Positions 28,069-37,778 of a stretch of DNA of 64,000 bases are shown here, in pieces. Each line of letters begins with the position of its first letter. Position 1 is the stretch's first letter. The stretch spans positions 186,001 through 250,000 of the forward strand of contig NZ_JAAQQU010000105.1 of the NCBI RefSeq assembly GCF_011742145.1, read 5' to 3'. Source of the DNA: Flavobacterium sp. J49 (GTDB taxonomy: Bacteria > Bacteroidota > Bacteroidia > Flavobacteriales > Flavobacteriaceae). The position numbers and the translations under genes were made by a program. Under the pieces are notes generated by a model, which was given only the letters and a program-made list of their open reading frames with translations, did not search any database and was not told the DNA's origin.

Positions 28069-29100
28069 TTACATTTTCTGATAACCTGCTTCTCCGTTGC
28101 GTTTGAGTTTGACCTTGTAATTATCACAACGGTCACAGCGGTAACTGGATTGCCAAGTTAAAGACAACTCATGCACCCCTTGCGTTCTCCCAATCTTAGA
28201 TATGTTCCAATCATAGGAATAGCCAAAAGTAAACTCACTTGATTTAAAAGAAAGGACTGGGTTTATTGAGGTCACCAAATGACTATTTGATGCTCTTCCT
28301 TCAGGGTTTGTAACAGCAATAACACCAAAACTGAATCTGCTGTAGTCCATTACCCCGCCAATATCCAATCGATTATATTGCCCTTGTCGCATATAATTGG
28401 CTGTAATTAACAAAGTAGAATCTTCGGGAATGAGTTTGGAAGGTGAATTTAGAAATTCAAAGTAAAATCCACCATGAACCGTTAAAAACAAGTCTAATGG
28501 CACATTCGCATTCTCTCTGAAGGAAATGTCAGGTCGGTTCAAATGTTTTACCGCTGCCCCAAACCAAGCATTATCTTGGTCGAATACAAAACCTGCAGAG
28601 AAATCCATGAAGTTAATTTTGTTGCTGTAGTTCATCACACCGGGATCAACACTGCCGGGACTAATGGCTCCGGTATTGATATTAATCTGATCTTCTAACA
28701 ATAGGTTATTAAAATTATAATCTTTCCTGCCATAACCTGCCTCGAGACCTAATCTCAATCGCCAATCATAATCCAAATCTATGCGATAAGAAAAGACGCC
28801 GTTGAACTTGAAATAGTTGTAGCCGGTAAAGACTTCACTGTGGTTTAAAACCGTCACACCTACTCCTATTTCGTCACTAATCAAGTTGTTGGCAAAGCCA
28901 AATTGGGTGTCTATTTTTCGATTCCCATCGGGCCATTGACGCCTGTGAATGATTCCGGCATTCCAAGTATTGGAAATTCCGGTAAAAGCAGGATTAAGAA
29001 TTTCAGGCACCAAGTAAAACTGGGTAAAGACAGGGTCTTGTGCCTTTATGTTTATTGAAAAAAGTGTAAAAACTATTAGGGATACTATTTTAAATTTCAT
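28069..29100 (-). CDS. PorP/SprF family type IX secretion membrane protein
   Basis: 343 residues with a signal peptide (FKIVSLIVFTLFSINIKAQ). The opening DPVFTQFYLVPEILNPAFTG and RRQWP followed by alternating beta strands is the PorP/SprF outer-membrane barrel pattern. In flavobacteria such proteins are needed for secretion or surface attachment of a particular large partner encoded upstream, as SprF is for SprB. It lies 11 bases after the giant adhesin and is almost certainly its dedicated partner. Confidence 0.95.
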   Translation of the reverse strand: MKFKIVSLIVFTLFSINIKAQDPVFTQFYLVPEILNPAFTGISNTWNAGIIHRRQWPDGNRKIDTQFGFANNLISDEIGVGVTVLNHSEVFTGYNYFKFNGVFSYRIDLDYDWRLRLGLEAGYGRKDYNFNNLLLEDQININTGAISPGSVDPGVMNYSNKINFMDFSAGFVFDQDNAWFGAAVKHLNRPDISFRENANVPLDLFLTVHGGFYFEFLNSPSKLIPEDSTLLITANYMRQGQYNRLDIGGVMDYSRFSFGVIAVTNPEGRASNSHLVTSINPVLSFKSSEFTFGYSYDWNISKIGRTQGVHELSLTWQSSYRCDRCDNYKVKLKRNGEAGYQKM

Positions 29101-29111
29101 TTGTATGGCGC

Positions 29112-32100
29112 TTATTTAATTAAAACAAAAGTCTGATTCTCATTCACTATCGTACCATAAAAAGTCTCTGCAGTTACCTTACTGTAATAGTTCCCGTTTT
29201 CGGCATTGAATCCATTAATTTTTCCATCCCATCCTACTAAAACTTCCCCGGTTTCAGTATACACTATAGAACCCCAAGTATCATAAATATCCAATCTAAC
29301 GTTTTTAAGTCTTTTGGTTACCGGTCTATAAGTATCATTTACACTATCATCATTTGGGGTAAAGGCTGTGGGCACCACTAACAAGTATCCTTTTTCAACT
29401 ATCAGTGTTATGGTTTGTACATAAACGCATCCAAAAGGGTACGTTACCGTTTGGGTTACCACATAATCTCTGGGAATAAAATAAGTGTGAACCGGATTTA
29501 ATTCTGTTGAAAAAGTGCCGTCTCCAAAATCCCAAGAAACTGAGACATAATCTCCTGTAATGGTACTGTTAAATTGAATTGGATCACCAATAGAATAAAT
29601 ACCGTAAGTAGTGTAACCGTAAGATGTGGCTTCAAAAGAAGCATAACCAATTTCAGGATTATCCACATCAACAGTGTAAGTTGCATTACAACCTACATTA
29701 TCTGTTACGGTTAAGATTACAGTTCCGTTAAGGTCTGAACTCATGATTTGACCATTGGCACCACTCACGTTACCGCTTGACCATTGGTATTGATAAGGGG
29801 GAACACCACCACTAGCTTGCGCTACAAAATTTTGGGTAACTTCATGACTGGCACAGTCAAAATCTGTTTGTGTAGTTACTGCGATTACAATCGGAGCGGG
29901 TCTGGTTAGTGTATATTGTCCTGAAGTTGTACAATTATTGGCATCTGTTACGGTTACTAAATAATTCCCGGCATTTAAATTGGTTAGGTCTTCTGATGTT
30001 ACACCGTTTGTCCAACTGTAAACAAATGGCCCAGTTCCGCCCGATACAATCAAATTAATTGCTCCGCTATTAGCCACATTACAATCCAAAGGGTTAGTAA
30101 TATTGGCTGAAAGTACTAATGGTTGAGGCTCTATTATGGTGAATGTTCTCACTATAAAACAAGGTGTTCCATCGGAAATTGTGGCGGTATAAGTTCCGGG
30201 AGGTAAATTGTTTCTAATTAATCCGGCAGTACTGCCATCACTCCAAGTCAAAGCTACCGGGGCAATACCTCCGGTTAAATTCAAATTGATACTTCCATTG
30301 TTGGCACCATAACACGATACATTGGTCACTATAGGATTTACGGTAAAGATTGGTGCTTCAGGGATAACTATGGTTTGAACTTTAACACAACCTACATTAT
30401 CGGTTACAGTTATAATATAAGTTCCGGCTGATAAATTAGTTTGATTTAAAGTAGTCGCTAAATTATTCCATTGGTATTGATAAGGTCCATTTCCACCTGA
30501 AATAGTAACTGATAGCGAAGCATTATTGGCTCCATAACAGGTTATAGGTGTGGTAGTATAATTAATCAAAATTTCACTCGACTGTGTAATAGTCACAGAG
30601 AGATTTTTAACACATCCTTGATTGTCTGTAACCGTTAAGTCATAGACACCCGCAATTAAATTGTTTAAGTTTTGGTTGGCACTTGTAAATCCGTTAGGAC
30701 CGGTCCAAGAGTAAGTATAATCAGAAGTAATAGGATTTGGTGTTCCGCCGGAAACATTCACGGTAATAGCTCCGGTAGCCTCTCCGTAACACAAAACATT
30801 CGTTTGACTTGATAACCCTACTACCAACAATGGTGGTTGTGTTATGGTAAAGGTGGCGGTTTTGGGGCCACAATTATTGGCATCTGTAACAGATACTACA
30901 TAAGTTCCCGGACTGAGATTAGCAATATCTTCTGTACCGGCATAAAAACCTCCATTCTGAGTCCAAGTATAAGTATAGCTTCCGGTTCCTCCCGTAACAG
31001 ATATGTTGACACTACCATTGGCACTATTAAAACAAGTGATATCATTTTCACTATCAACAGTAATCACAATATCTGCCGGTTCAGTAATGGTATAGGTATC
31101 TGAAAAAGGACATCCGCCTGCATCATTAATGGTTACATTATAAACCCCGGGAGATAAATTGGATATTGAAGTGTTTGTAGAAGTATAACCGTTTGGTCCA
31201 GTCCAATCTAAAAGATATGGGGAACCTGTAGAAAATGGAATTCCTCCTGTTATATTAGTCGTAATAGAAGCTGTATTTACACCAAAACATAAATTATTGT
31301 TGACAACAACATTCGGATTAATAGCGGGATTAACAACAACAGTAACGGTAAAATTGTTTCCAACACAAACCCCAGATGTTGGTGTCACTGTGTACGTAAC
31401 TGTCGCCGGACTTGTGGTAGTGTTAATTAATGTCTGACTGATTTGATTTTGAGGAATACTCTCAGCTGTCGCTCCGGTAACTGAACCAAGAGGGCTTATT
31501 GATGGAGTTGACCAGACATAAGTTGTTCCAACAGGAACTACATTTCCGTTTGCATTTGTTGGTGTAACTGTAAAAGTTGTACTACTACAAATAGTCACAT
31601 TTTCCGCTGCAATAACAGGGTTCGGATTTATAATTACTTCAGCTGTATTTGTTGTGATTACCGAACATCCTCCGGTAATTGATGGAAAAGTAACTACACA
31701 ATAATAATAGTTTGTACCTGCCGTATTTGAAGGAGGTGAGTAAGTTGCTCCGGTTGCTCCGGTTATAATTATACCACCTGTGGCCGAATTAATTGCATTG
31801 GAATACCATTGATAATTTGGTGTGCCAACGCCATTAATAATAGTAAAGGATAAAACAGTTGGAGCCTGACCCAAACATATAGTACTTGATATAGGCTGTG
31901 TTGTAAAATCAGGGGCTAAGTTTACAGTAACTGTGGCTATTGCACTGGTGACATCACACCCATCGCCTGCATTTTGCGTTACTAAACAATAATAATAAAG
32001 TGTACCCGCTGTAATTGTTGGTGGTGTGTAAGAACTATTTGTTGCTCCAACAATTATTGAACCGGAAGTAGTATTGTTAGCTGATGAAACATACCACTGA

Positions 32101-35100
32101 TAAGAATAAGTACTTCCAATTCCGCCATTAGCTATCACTTCTAAAACGCTAGCCGGTGTATTTTGACAAACGGTCTGCTGAGCCAACGGTTGGGTTGTCA
32201 AAACAGGATCAGGAACAACTATAACTGCAGCTAAATCACTAGTTATAATCCCACAACCAGCTCCATTCAAACTAATGGTTACGTAGAAATAAAATGTTCC
32301 GCTGGTGTTAAAAGTAGGTGGAGTATAATTTGGTGAATCAGTCCCTACAGGAATTCCGCCGGTTGTTGAATTTGTTGTATTGCTATACCACTGATATGTT
32401 GGAGTACCAACACCGCCATTATAAGAAACAGCTAATGCCGGTATTACGCCGCCAACACAAATACTCTGACTGCTCAAAGGCTGACTATTAATCGTAGGTA
32501 AAGGATTAATTGTGATAACAGCTGAAGCGGAGGTTATACTGGTACACCCCCCGGATGAAAAAGTGATAACACAGTAATAGGTATTTGATATGGTATTACT
32601 TGGCGTATAAGTATCATTTATTGCCCCTGAAATGGGTCCGTTATCATCATACCATTGATAGGAAGCAGTTCCGGTACCGTTAGTGTAAGCCACCGTTAAT
32701 GGAGACAAAACAGAGCCTTCACAAACTGTTGCTGATTGCGGTTGAGTAGTTATTATTGGTGATGGAACAACAACTACTGAAGCCGTAGCACTGGTCACGT
32801 TACATCCCAAACCTGTTTGAGTGATAATGCAATAATAATAGGTGGTACCAATTGTATCGGTTGGTGGTGTAAATGTATCTGTTGTTTGTCCGGTTATTAA
32901 TTGTCCGTTTGTAGTATTGTTGGCGGTATTGCTATACCATTGGTAGGAAAGTGTTCCTATTCCTCCGGTTACACTAACTGATAATGTTGTGGCCGTTGTG
33001 CTTTGACATTGTGTTTGATTGGCCAATGGTTGGGCTGTAACTATTGGGTCGGCTACTACAATAACCTCTGCGGTATCGCTATTTATGATACCACAACCAT
33101 TTCCGTTTAGCGTTACAACAACATAATAATAATAAGAGCCTGCTGTAGTAAAGACAGGCGGAGTATAAGTTGAAGCTGTTGCTCCGTTAATTGCCGTTCC
33201 ACCAGTGTTACTATTAGAAGTGTTACTGTACCACTGATAATTTGGAGTTCCAACACCTCCGGTATAAGAAACTAATAATGGACTTATGGTTCCTCCAACA
33301 CAAATGGACTGAGTGGTTTGTGGTTGCACATCAATGGTTGGTAAATCATTTACGATTACAGTAGCTGTATTTGAAGAAGCACTGGTACAACCACCGGAAG
33401 TAAAAGTAACGATACAATAATAATAAATGGTCCCAACTGATGATGATGGAGGAGTAAAATTGGAATTCGTTGCTCCTCCAATAAGAGTGCCTCCTGAATT
33501 GGAGTTCAAAATATTACTATACCATTGATACGCTGGTGTTCCTATTCCATTAATATAACTAACAGACAAAACAGTTGTTGCTCCATTCAAACAAACCGTC
33601 TGACTAACGAGCGGTTGAGTTGATATTGATGGTGCGGGAACTGTAACAACAGCTGCAGTCGTACTGATAACTGAACATCCTAAACCGGTTTGCGTTATTA
33701 TACAATAGTAATATATTGTCCCAATTGTTGTCGTTGGAGGTGAATAAGTACTACTTGTTGCTCCTGTAATTGCAGATCCTGTTGTAGTGTTGTTATTTGC
33801 GTTACTGTACCATTGATAACTGAAAGTTCCGCTACCACCATTGGCTACAACTTCTAAAATATTTGCCGGTGTATTTTGACATTGCGTTTGTGTAACTAAT
33901 GGTTGAGTTGTGATAGTAGGATCAGGTAAAACTATTACCTCAGCAGTATTACTTGTCGTAACACCGCAACCATTTCCGCTTAAAGTGATTACTGCATAGT
34001 AGTAATAGGTTCCAGCTGTATTGAAAACCGGTGGTGCATAGGTTGCTGAAGTAGCACCTGAAATTAAAGTGCCACCACTATTGCTATTAGTAGTATTACT
34101 ATACCATTGGTAAGCGGCAGTACCTATTCCCCCGGTATAGGATGCAGTTAGTGAGGTTATTACACCGCCTACACAAATCGATTGTGTTGGCTGTGGTTGG
34201 GTGACTATGGTTGGTAATGGATTTATTGTTACCGTTGCCAATTGAGAGGTCAAACTTGAACATCCGCCGGAAGACAAAGTAATTACACAATAGTAATATA
34301 ATGTTCCTACTGCACTAGATGGCGGACTATAGGTTGCATTTGTAGCTCCCGGAATTAATGTTCCACCACTGGTAGAACTGGTTGTATTGGAGTACCACTG
34401 ATAAGTTGGTGTTATTGCCGAACTATTCAAAACAACTGTCAAAACTGTTGGTACACCTCCTAAACATACCGAACTTGAAACCGGTTGTGTAGTTATAGAT
34501 GGAGCCGGATTAACATTGACAACATAATTGACCGTTGGACCAACACAACCATTAAAGGTTGGAGTGATTACATAAGTAACCGTCCCGGCGTTGGTATTTG
34601 TTGTAGTTATAGTCTGTATTGGAATTGTATTCCCCGTTCCTGAAGAAGTAAATCCTGTAATGCCCGCAGTTGCACTTGCTGTCCATGAAAATGTAGTACC
34701 AGCTGGGTTGGCAGTCAAATTGACTACTGTGGTAGATGAACCCGAACAAATGGTTTGGCTCAAAACCGAATTAGTAATTACCGGTGCGGTATTAACAGTG
34801 AAACTTTGGGTAGCAGTATTAGAAACACCACATTCGTTAGTAGCTGTAAAAGACACTGTGTAAGGACCTCCTGCAGGGTAAGCTATAGTTCCGGGATTCA
34901 AAGCATTAGAACTAGAAGGTGTTCCACCCGGAAAGAGCCAACTATAGGTCAATGTACCGCCTGTAGGTGCGCAATTGGTAACATTACCTACCGGAGTTAT
35001 ATTTGCTGTACCACAAGAATTACTAATCGGAGCTACAGTAACCGTTGGTGGTTTTTTTACAGTTACTGTTTGTGAAGTTGTAGTTGTCCCACAAGAATTG

Positions 35101-36644
35101 ATCGTACTTAAGGTTATAGTGTAAGTACCCGGTACTGTAAAGTTGAATGTAGCATTTGCCGTTGTTTGATTTGGAATAGTTACCGTTGAAGCTGCACAAT
35201 AAAGAGGTGTATGTGTTACTTGCCACAAATAAGCTGGTGCAGAACATTGATTTGCTAAATTAGTTGCATTGGTTGCTGTCACCGCTAGAGGAATACAGCC
35301 GTTATTAGTATTTAAATTAAATTGGGGAGTTAAAACAGATTGAACACATAAAACCTTTGTAATTTCATCAACACCACATCTATTTCCTATTTTTAATGTA
35401 ATTGTGTAAGTTCCTGTCACAGAAAAAACAGGACAAATAGACGAACTACCACTCAACCAAGAATTGGTATTTGTTGAACCAAAATCATTTCCTAATGTTC
35501 CACTTGCTAAAGTAAACCCTGTATTTGGTGAGATTGTCCAAATTAGTTTAGGTGTTGAACAACTTGTAGATGATGCGGAATCGCCTCCTGTAGAAGTATT
35601 CGTAAAACATATTTGGTTGCCAATACATACCGTCGCTTGAGGTAAACTAAAGTTTGCTATTGGAGGTGTTGATATCCTTATAGGCACAACTGAAGCTGAT
35701 GATTGATCACAAGGATTTATCGCTGCTATACTTGCAAAAAAAGAATTTTGATAAGTTGTAGTACCTGAAGTACTTGTTGTTCCGCATGAACTAATTAAAA
35801 AATTATGTGTTACAGAGGCTGGAGGAGGATGATTAAAATTTATTGGAGCAGAACCATCATTAAATGTGACAACATAAGTTGTTCCAGGAGGGTTATTATC
35901 AGTACCTGTTATTGGAAATGTTAAAGAAGAAGAAATACAAATATCTGTATTGCCCGGATTTCCCAATCCTACAGCTGGATTATTTCCCACGAAGACCTTG
36001 TAAATTTTAACAATATTACATCCATTTTGTGCAGTTATTGTATATGTTAATGTCCATAAGCCTACTTGGTAGGTATGAGATAAATTTGTCCATGATGTAC
36101 CTGTAAAATTAGGAGAACCATCACCCCAATTAATTGTATAATTTGTATTTGTTGCAGTTGTAGTTGAAGAATTAAAGAAATCAATCTGGGATGCCTGATT
36201 TGAACATTCTCTAAAAGTTGTAAAACCATTGAAGACAATAGAATTTGCGGATGAATTCAAATCTGCATTTGCTTGTGGATTAACTGTTACAATTACACTT
36301 CCCGAAACATTAATAGGATTTGGTGGCAGTGATGAATCTTCAACACTGACCAATGTATATGTAAAAACACCAGGTGTTGCTGTACTAGCAGGAACCGTTA
36401 CAGAGCTATTGCTACCATTCGTTGTTACTGTTAATGGAGCCCCATTGTTAATTTTATAAGTAAATGTATAAGGAGCTGTCCCATCACTACCCGTAAAAGT
36501 AATTACTGGACTAGTAGAATTTTGACAAACGGTTGTAGTTCCTGTTATCGTTGCTGATGGCGGCGGTAAAATTTCCAGGGGATTAGCTACCCCTATTTGA
36601 CAAACCAACAGTAATAATAAAATGACAAAGTATTTTTGTTTCAT
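29112..36644 (-). CDS. Giant repeat adhesin with type B T9SS C-terminal domain (SprB-like)
   Basis: About 2510 residues from the ATG at 36644 (MKQKYFVILLLLLVCQIGVA), which gives a clean signal peptide; a start at 36695 puts charged residues before it. PKD-like domains lie at ~110-620 (INWGDGSPNF). Ten Ig-like modules, each with YQWY, occupy ~745-1670, and seven SprB-type repeats with CYGANNGS-like openings and LTGG/VSGG turns lie at ~1780-2340. A PKD domain (VSWDFGDGTF) and an ~85-residue type B sorting domain (FTPNDDSVNDTYRP, YDTWGSIVYTETGE) finish the protein. It would be exported by type IX secretion and displayed for adhesion or gliding with the PorP/SprF partner. Confidence 0.93.
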   Translation of the reverse strand: MKQKYFVILLLLLVCQIGVANPLEILPPPSATITGTTTVCQNSTSPVITFTGSDGTAPYTFTYKINNGAPLTVTTNGSNSSVTVPASTATPGVFTYTLVSVEDSSLPPNPINVSGSVIVTVNPQANADLNSSANSIVFNGFTTFRECSNQASQIDFFNSSTTTATNTNYTINWGDGSPNFTGTSWTNLSHTYQVGLWTLTYTITAQNGCNIVKIYKVFVGNNPAVGLGNPGNTDICISSSLTFPITGTDNNPPGTTYVVTFNDGSAPINFNHPPPASVTHNFLISSCGTTSTSGTTTYQNSFFASIAAINPCDQSSASVVPIRISTPPIANFSLPQATVCIGNQICFTNTSTGGDSASSTSCSTPKLIWTISPNTGFTLASGTLGNDFGSTNTNSWLSGSSSICPVFSVTGTYTITLKIGNRCGVDEITKVLCVQSVLTPQFNLNTNNGCIPLAVTATNATNLANQCSAPAYLWQVTHTPLYCAASTVTIPNQTTANATFNFTVPGTYTITLSTINSCGTTTTSQTVTVKKPPTVTVAPISNSCGTANITPVGNVTNCAPTGGTLTYSWLFPGGTPSSSNALNPGTIAYPAGGPYTVSFTATNECGVSNTATQSFTVNTAPVITNSVLSQTICSGSSTTVVNLTANPAGTTFSWTASATAGITGFTSSGTGNTIPIQTITTTNTNAGTVTYVITPTFNGCVGPTVNYVVNVNPAPSITTQPVSSSVCLGGVPTVLTVVLNSSAITPTYQWYSNTTSSTSGGTLIPGATNATYSPPSSAVGTLYYYCVITLSSGGCSSLTSQLATVTINPLPTIVTQPQPTQSICVGGVITSLTASYTGGIGTAAYQWYSNTTNSNSGGTLISGATSATYAPPVFNTAGTYYYYAVITLSGNGCGVTTSNTAEVIVLPDPTITTQPLVTQTQCQNTPANILEVVANGGSGTFSYQWYSNANNNTTTGSAITGATSSTYSPPTTTIGTIYYYCIITQTGLGCSVISTTAAVVTVPAPSISTQPLVSQTVCLNGATTVLSVSYINGIGTPAYQWYSNILNSNSGGTLIGGATNSNFTPPSSSVGTIYYYCIVTFTSGGCTSASSNTATVIVNDLPTIDVQPQTTQSICVGGTISPLLVSYTGGVGTPNYQWYSNTSNSNTGGTAINGATASTYTPPVFTTAGSYYYYVVVTLNGNGCGIINSDTAEVIVVADPIVTAQPLANQTQCQSTTATTLSVSVTGGIGTLSYQWYSNTANNTTNGQLITGQTTDTFTPPTDTIGTTYYYCIITQTGLGCNVTSATASVVVVPSPIITTQPQSATVCEGSVLSPLTVAYTNGTGTASYQWYDDNGPISGAINDTYTPSNTISNTYYCVITFSSGGCTSITSASAVITINPLPTINSQPLSSQSICVGGVIPALAVSYNGGVGTPTYQWYSNTTNSTTGGIPVGTDSPNYTPPTFNTSGTFYFYVTISLNGAGCGIITSDLAAVIVVPDPVLTTQPLAQQTVCQNTPASVLEVIANGGIGSTYSYQWYVSSANNTTSGSIIVGATNSSYTPPTITAGTLYYYCLVTQNAGDGCDVTSAIATVTVNLAPDFTTQPISSTICLGQAPTVLSFTIINGVGTPNYQWYSNAINSATGGIIITGATGATYSPPSNTAGTNYYYCVVTFPSITGGCSVITTNTAEVIINPNPVIAAENVTICSSTTFTVTPTNANGNVVPVGTTYVWSTPSISPLGSVTGATAESIPQNQISQTLINTTTSPATVTYTVTPTSGVCVGNNFTVTVVVNPAINPNVVVNNNLCFGVNTASITTNITGGIPFSTGSPYLLDWTGPNGYTSTNTSISNLSPGVYNVTINDAGGCPFSDTYTITEPADIVITVDSENDITCFNSANGSVNISVTGGTGSYTYTWTQNGGFYAGTEDIANLSPGTYVVSVTDANNCGPKTATFTITQPPLLVVGLSSQTNVLCYGEATGAITVNVSGGTPNPITSDYTYSWTGPNGFTSANQNLNNLIAGVYDLTVTDNQGCVKNLSVTITQSSEILINYTTTPITCYGANNASLSVTISGGNGPYQYQWNNLATTLNQTNLSAGTYIITVTDNVGCVKVQTIVIPEAPIFTVNPIVTNVSCYGANNGSINLNLTGGIAPVALTWSDGSTAGLIRNNLPPGTYTATISDGTPCFIVRTFTIIEPQPLVLSANITNPLDCNVANSGAINLIVSGGTGPFVYSWTNGVTSEDLTNLNAGNYLVTVTDANNCTTSGQYTLTRPAPIVIAVTTQTDFDCASHEVTQNFVAQASGGVPPYQYQWSSGNVSGANGQIMSSDLNGTVILTVTDNVGCNATYTVDVDNPEIGYASFEATSYGYTTYGIYSIGDPIQFNSTITGDYVSVSWDFGDGTFSTELNPVHTYFIPRDYVVTQTVTYPFGCVYVQTITLIVEKGYLLVVPTAFTPNDDSVNDTYRPVTKRLKNVRLDIYDTWGSIVYTETGEVLVGWDGKINGFNAENGNYYSKVTAETFYGTIVNENQTFVLIK
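31640..34480 (-). repeat. Ten tandem Ig-like coding repeats in higher-order period three
   Basis: Ten units of about 288 bases (96 residues), each with YQWYSNT, a PP turn and YYYC, are centred near 34400, 34110, 33810, 33530, 33230, 32940, 32660, 32385, 32100 and 31805. By their Cys context they run A-B-C three times plus a final A: SGGC in units 1, 4, 7 and 10; NGCG or AGCG in 2, 5 and 8; LGC or DGC in 3, 6 and 9. Confidence 0.8.
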
Positions 36645-36733
36645 AATGTATTTATGAGCGTTATCTTTTTTAATTTGGAAAGCTTTGGGGAGCAAAACGA
36701 ATACATAAATTAGAATTAACCTAATTTATCGGA

Positions 36734-36741
36734 CAAAAATA
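36734..36741 (-). promoter_or_regulatory. -7 promoter element of the adhesin operon
   Basis: Read on the minus strand the sequence is TATTTTTG, fitting TAnnTTTG, 90 bases before the adhesin ATG. A TTTG lies 15 bases further upstream (36757-36760), a short spacing for -33. Confidence 0.45.
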
Positions 36742-36760
36742 ATTAAATTTATCTTACAAA

Positions 36761-36976
36761 CTACCCCCTGAAATTTAATTCACACTCCCTTTCATAACAA
36801 TAGTTTTTCCCTTGATGATTGTATGTTATCGGCGCGTTAAGTTCTGTTTTCATGAACGTTATATAATTATACACCGAACGAACAGAAATGCCCAACTTCA
36901 ATGAAATATCATTGGTATTCCCTGCCCTATTCGCTTTTAAAAGCTCGTGTATTTTTATGATAACTCTTATGTCCAA
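36761..36976 (-). CDS. Small HTH-domain protein
   Basis: 71 residues that are almost entirely a helix-turn-helix: IIKIHELLKANRAGNTNDIS followed by LKLGISVRSVYNYITFMKTE, resembling the N-terminal HTH of HTH_11/DeoR-type regulators. A beta wing (ITYNHQGKNYCYERE) follows. It ends just upstream of the adhesin promoter on the same strand, so it may regulate that operon; this is inferred from position alone. Confidence 0.72.
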   Translation of the reverse strand: MDIRVIIKIHELLKANRAGNTNDISLKLGISVRSVYNYITFMKTELNAPITYNHQGKNYCYERECELNFRG

Positions 36977-37060
36977 AACAATACAATTTTAACTAATAAG
37001 ACTGCAACCGAAATGCAGTTAAGCCTTTTGTCAAAATTAAATCCAATAAAATTGCATTCC

Positions 37061-37076
37061 TTACGGATTACCGTAA
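37061..37076. promoter_or_regulatory. TTACGG-N4-CCGTAA inverted repeat, copy 2
   Basis: TTACGGATTACCGTAA lies upstream of the small HTH gene and 28 bases after the response regulator stop. It belongs to the same 28-base conserved block as 27994-28021. Confidence 0.55.
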
Positions 37077-37103
37077 AGAGCCTATTAAATTAAAATTTGG
37101 TAA

Positions 37104-37778
37104 TTACGCTATCCCTAAATCTTTAGCAATAGCAATTAAGTGAACCGTATTGTTGGCTCGGAAGTGGTCTTTGAGTTTGCTCAATCTTTTTTCGATGGTG
37201 CTCTTACTGTTGGGCGTGATGCCTAATTCTTTGAATCGGTTTTCCAATTCGTCTTGAGTGATACCTATGGAAAGTTGCTTGATCAATTCTACATCAAAAT
37301 CATCAATTTCTCTGGTGGATTTGTCTCTTAAAACATGGGCCAAATGGGGTGACAAATAAATCTCATCACTTTTTGAGACTTGCAAAATAGCCGCTTTTAA
37401 TTGGTCAATACTGTAGCGCCCTTTGTGAACATAAGCATTCACCCTACTTTGTTCTAATAACGATTTTATCTTAAACCCTTTGTCTTCGATCGAGTAAACA
37501 ATAATCTTGAGTTCGGGTTGTAAGTTCCTGATTTGCTCAATAGCCACATCGCCCGATTTGATTTGGACTTCCCGATGGTCGGGTTCAAAGGATAAATCCG
37601 AAATAAAAAGGTCATACGGTTCACCGCTGTTGAGTCCTTTTTTTATCTTGAGTAGCGCATCATCACAATATTTTACATGGTCAATATGCTCGATTTTCAA
37701 ATCGGTTAAGGTTTGCATTACAGCTATATTAATACTGTCAATATCTTCGGCCACTAATACTCTTTTAAACATAATCAC
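37104..37778 (-). CDS. Response regulator with C-terminal HTH (NarL/LuxR-like)
   Basis: 224 residues. The receiver domain (~1-130) has VLVAEDIDSINIAV with the acidic pocket, the phosphorylated Asp in YDLFISDLSFEP, the Ser in IIVYSIEDKG and the Lys in YVHKGRYS. The C-terminal part (~155-224) is HTH-like: VELIKQLSIGITQDELENRF and KSTIEKRLSKLKDHFRANNT. It should bind DNA when phosphorylated by the overlapping kinase (4-base overlap). Confidence 0.88.
   Translation of the reverse strand: MIMFKRVLVAEDIDSINIAVMQTLTDLKIEHIDHVKYCDDALLKIKKGLNSGEPYDLFISDLSFEPDHREVQIKSGDVAIEQIRNLQPELKIIVYSIEDKGFKIKSLLEQSRVNAYVHKGRYSIDQLKAAILQVSKSDEIYLSPHLAHVLRDKSTREIDDFDVELIKQLSIGITQDELENRFKELGITPNSKSTIEKRLSKLKDHFRANNTVHLIAIAKDLGIA

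Noticed and set aside
34591..35075. Plus-strand frames opposite the adhesin
   Set aside because: Antisense shadows of the Thr/Val-rich repeat coding sequence.
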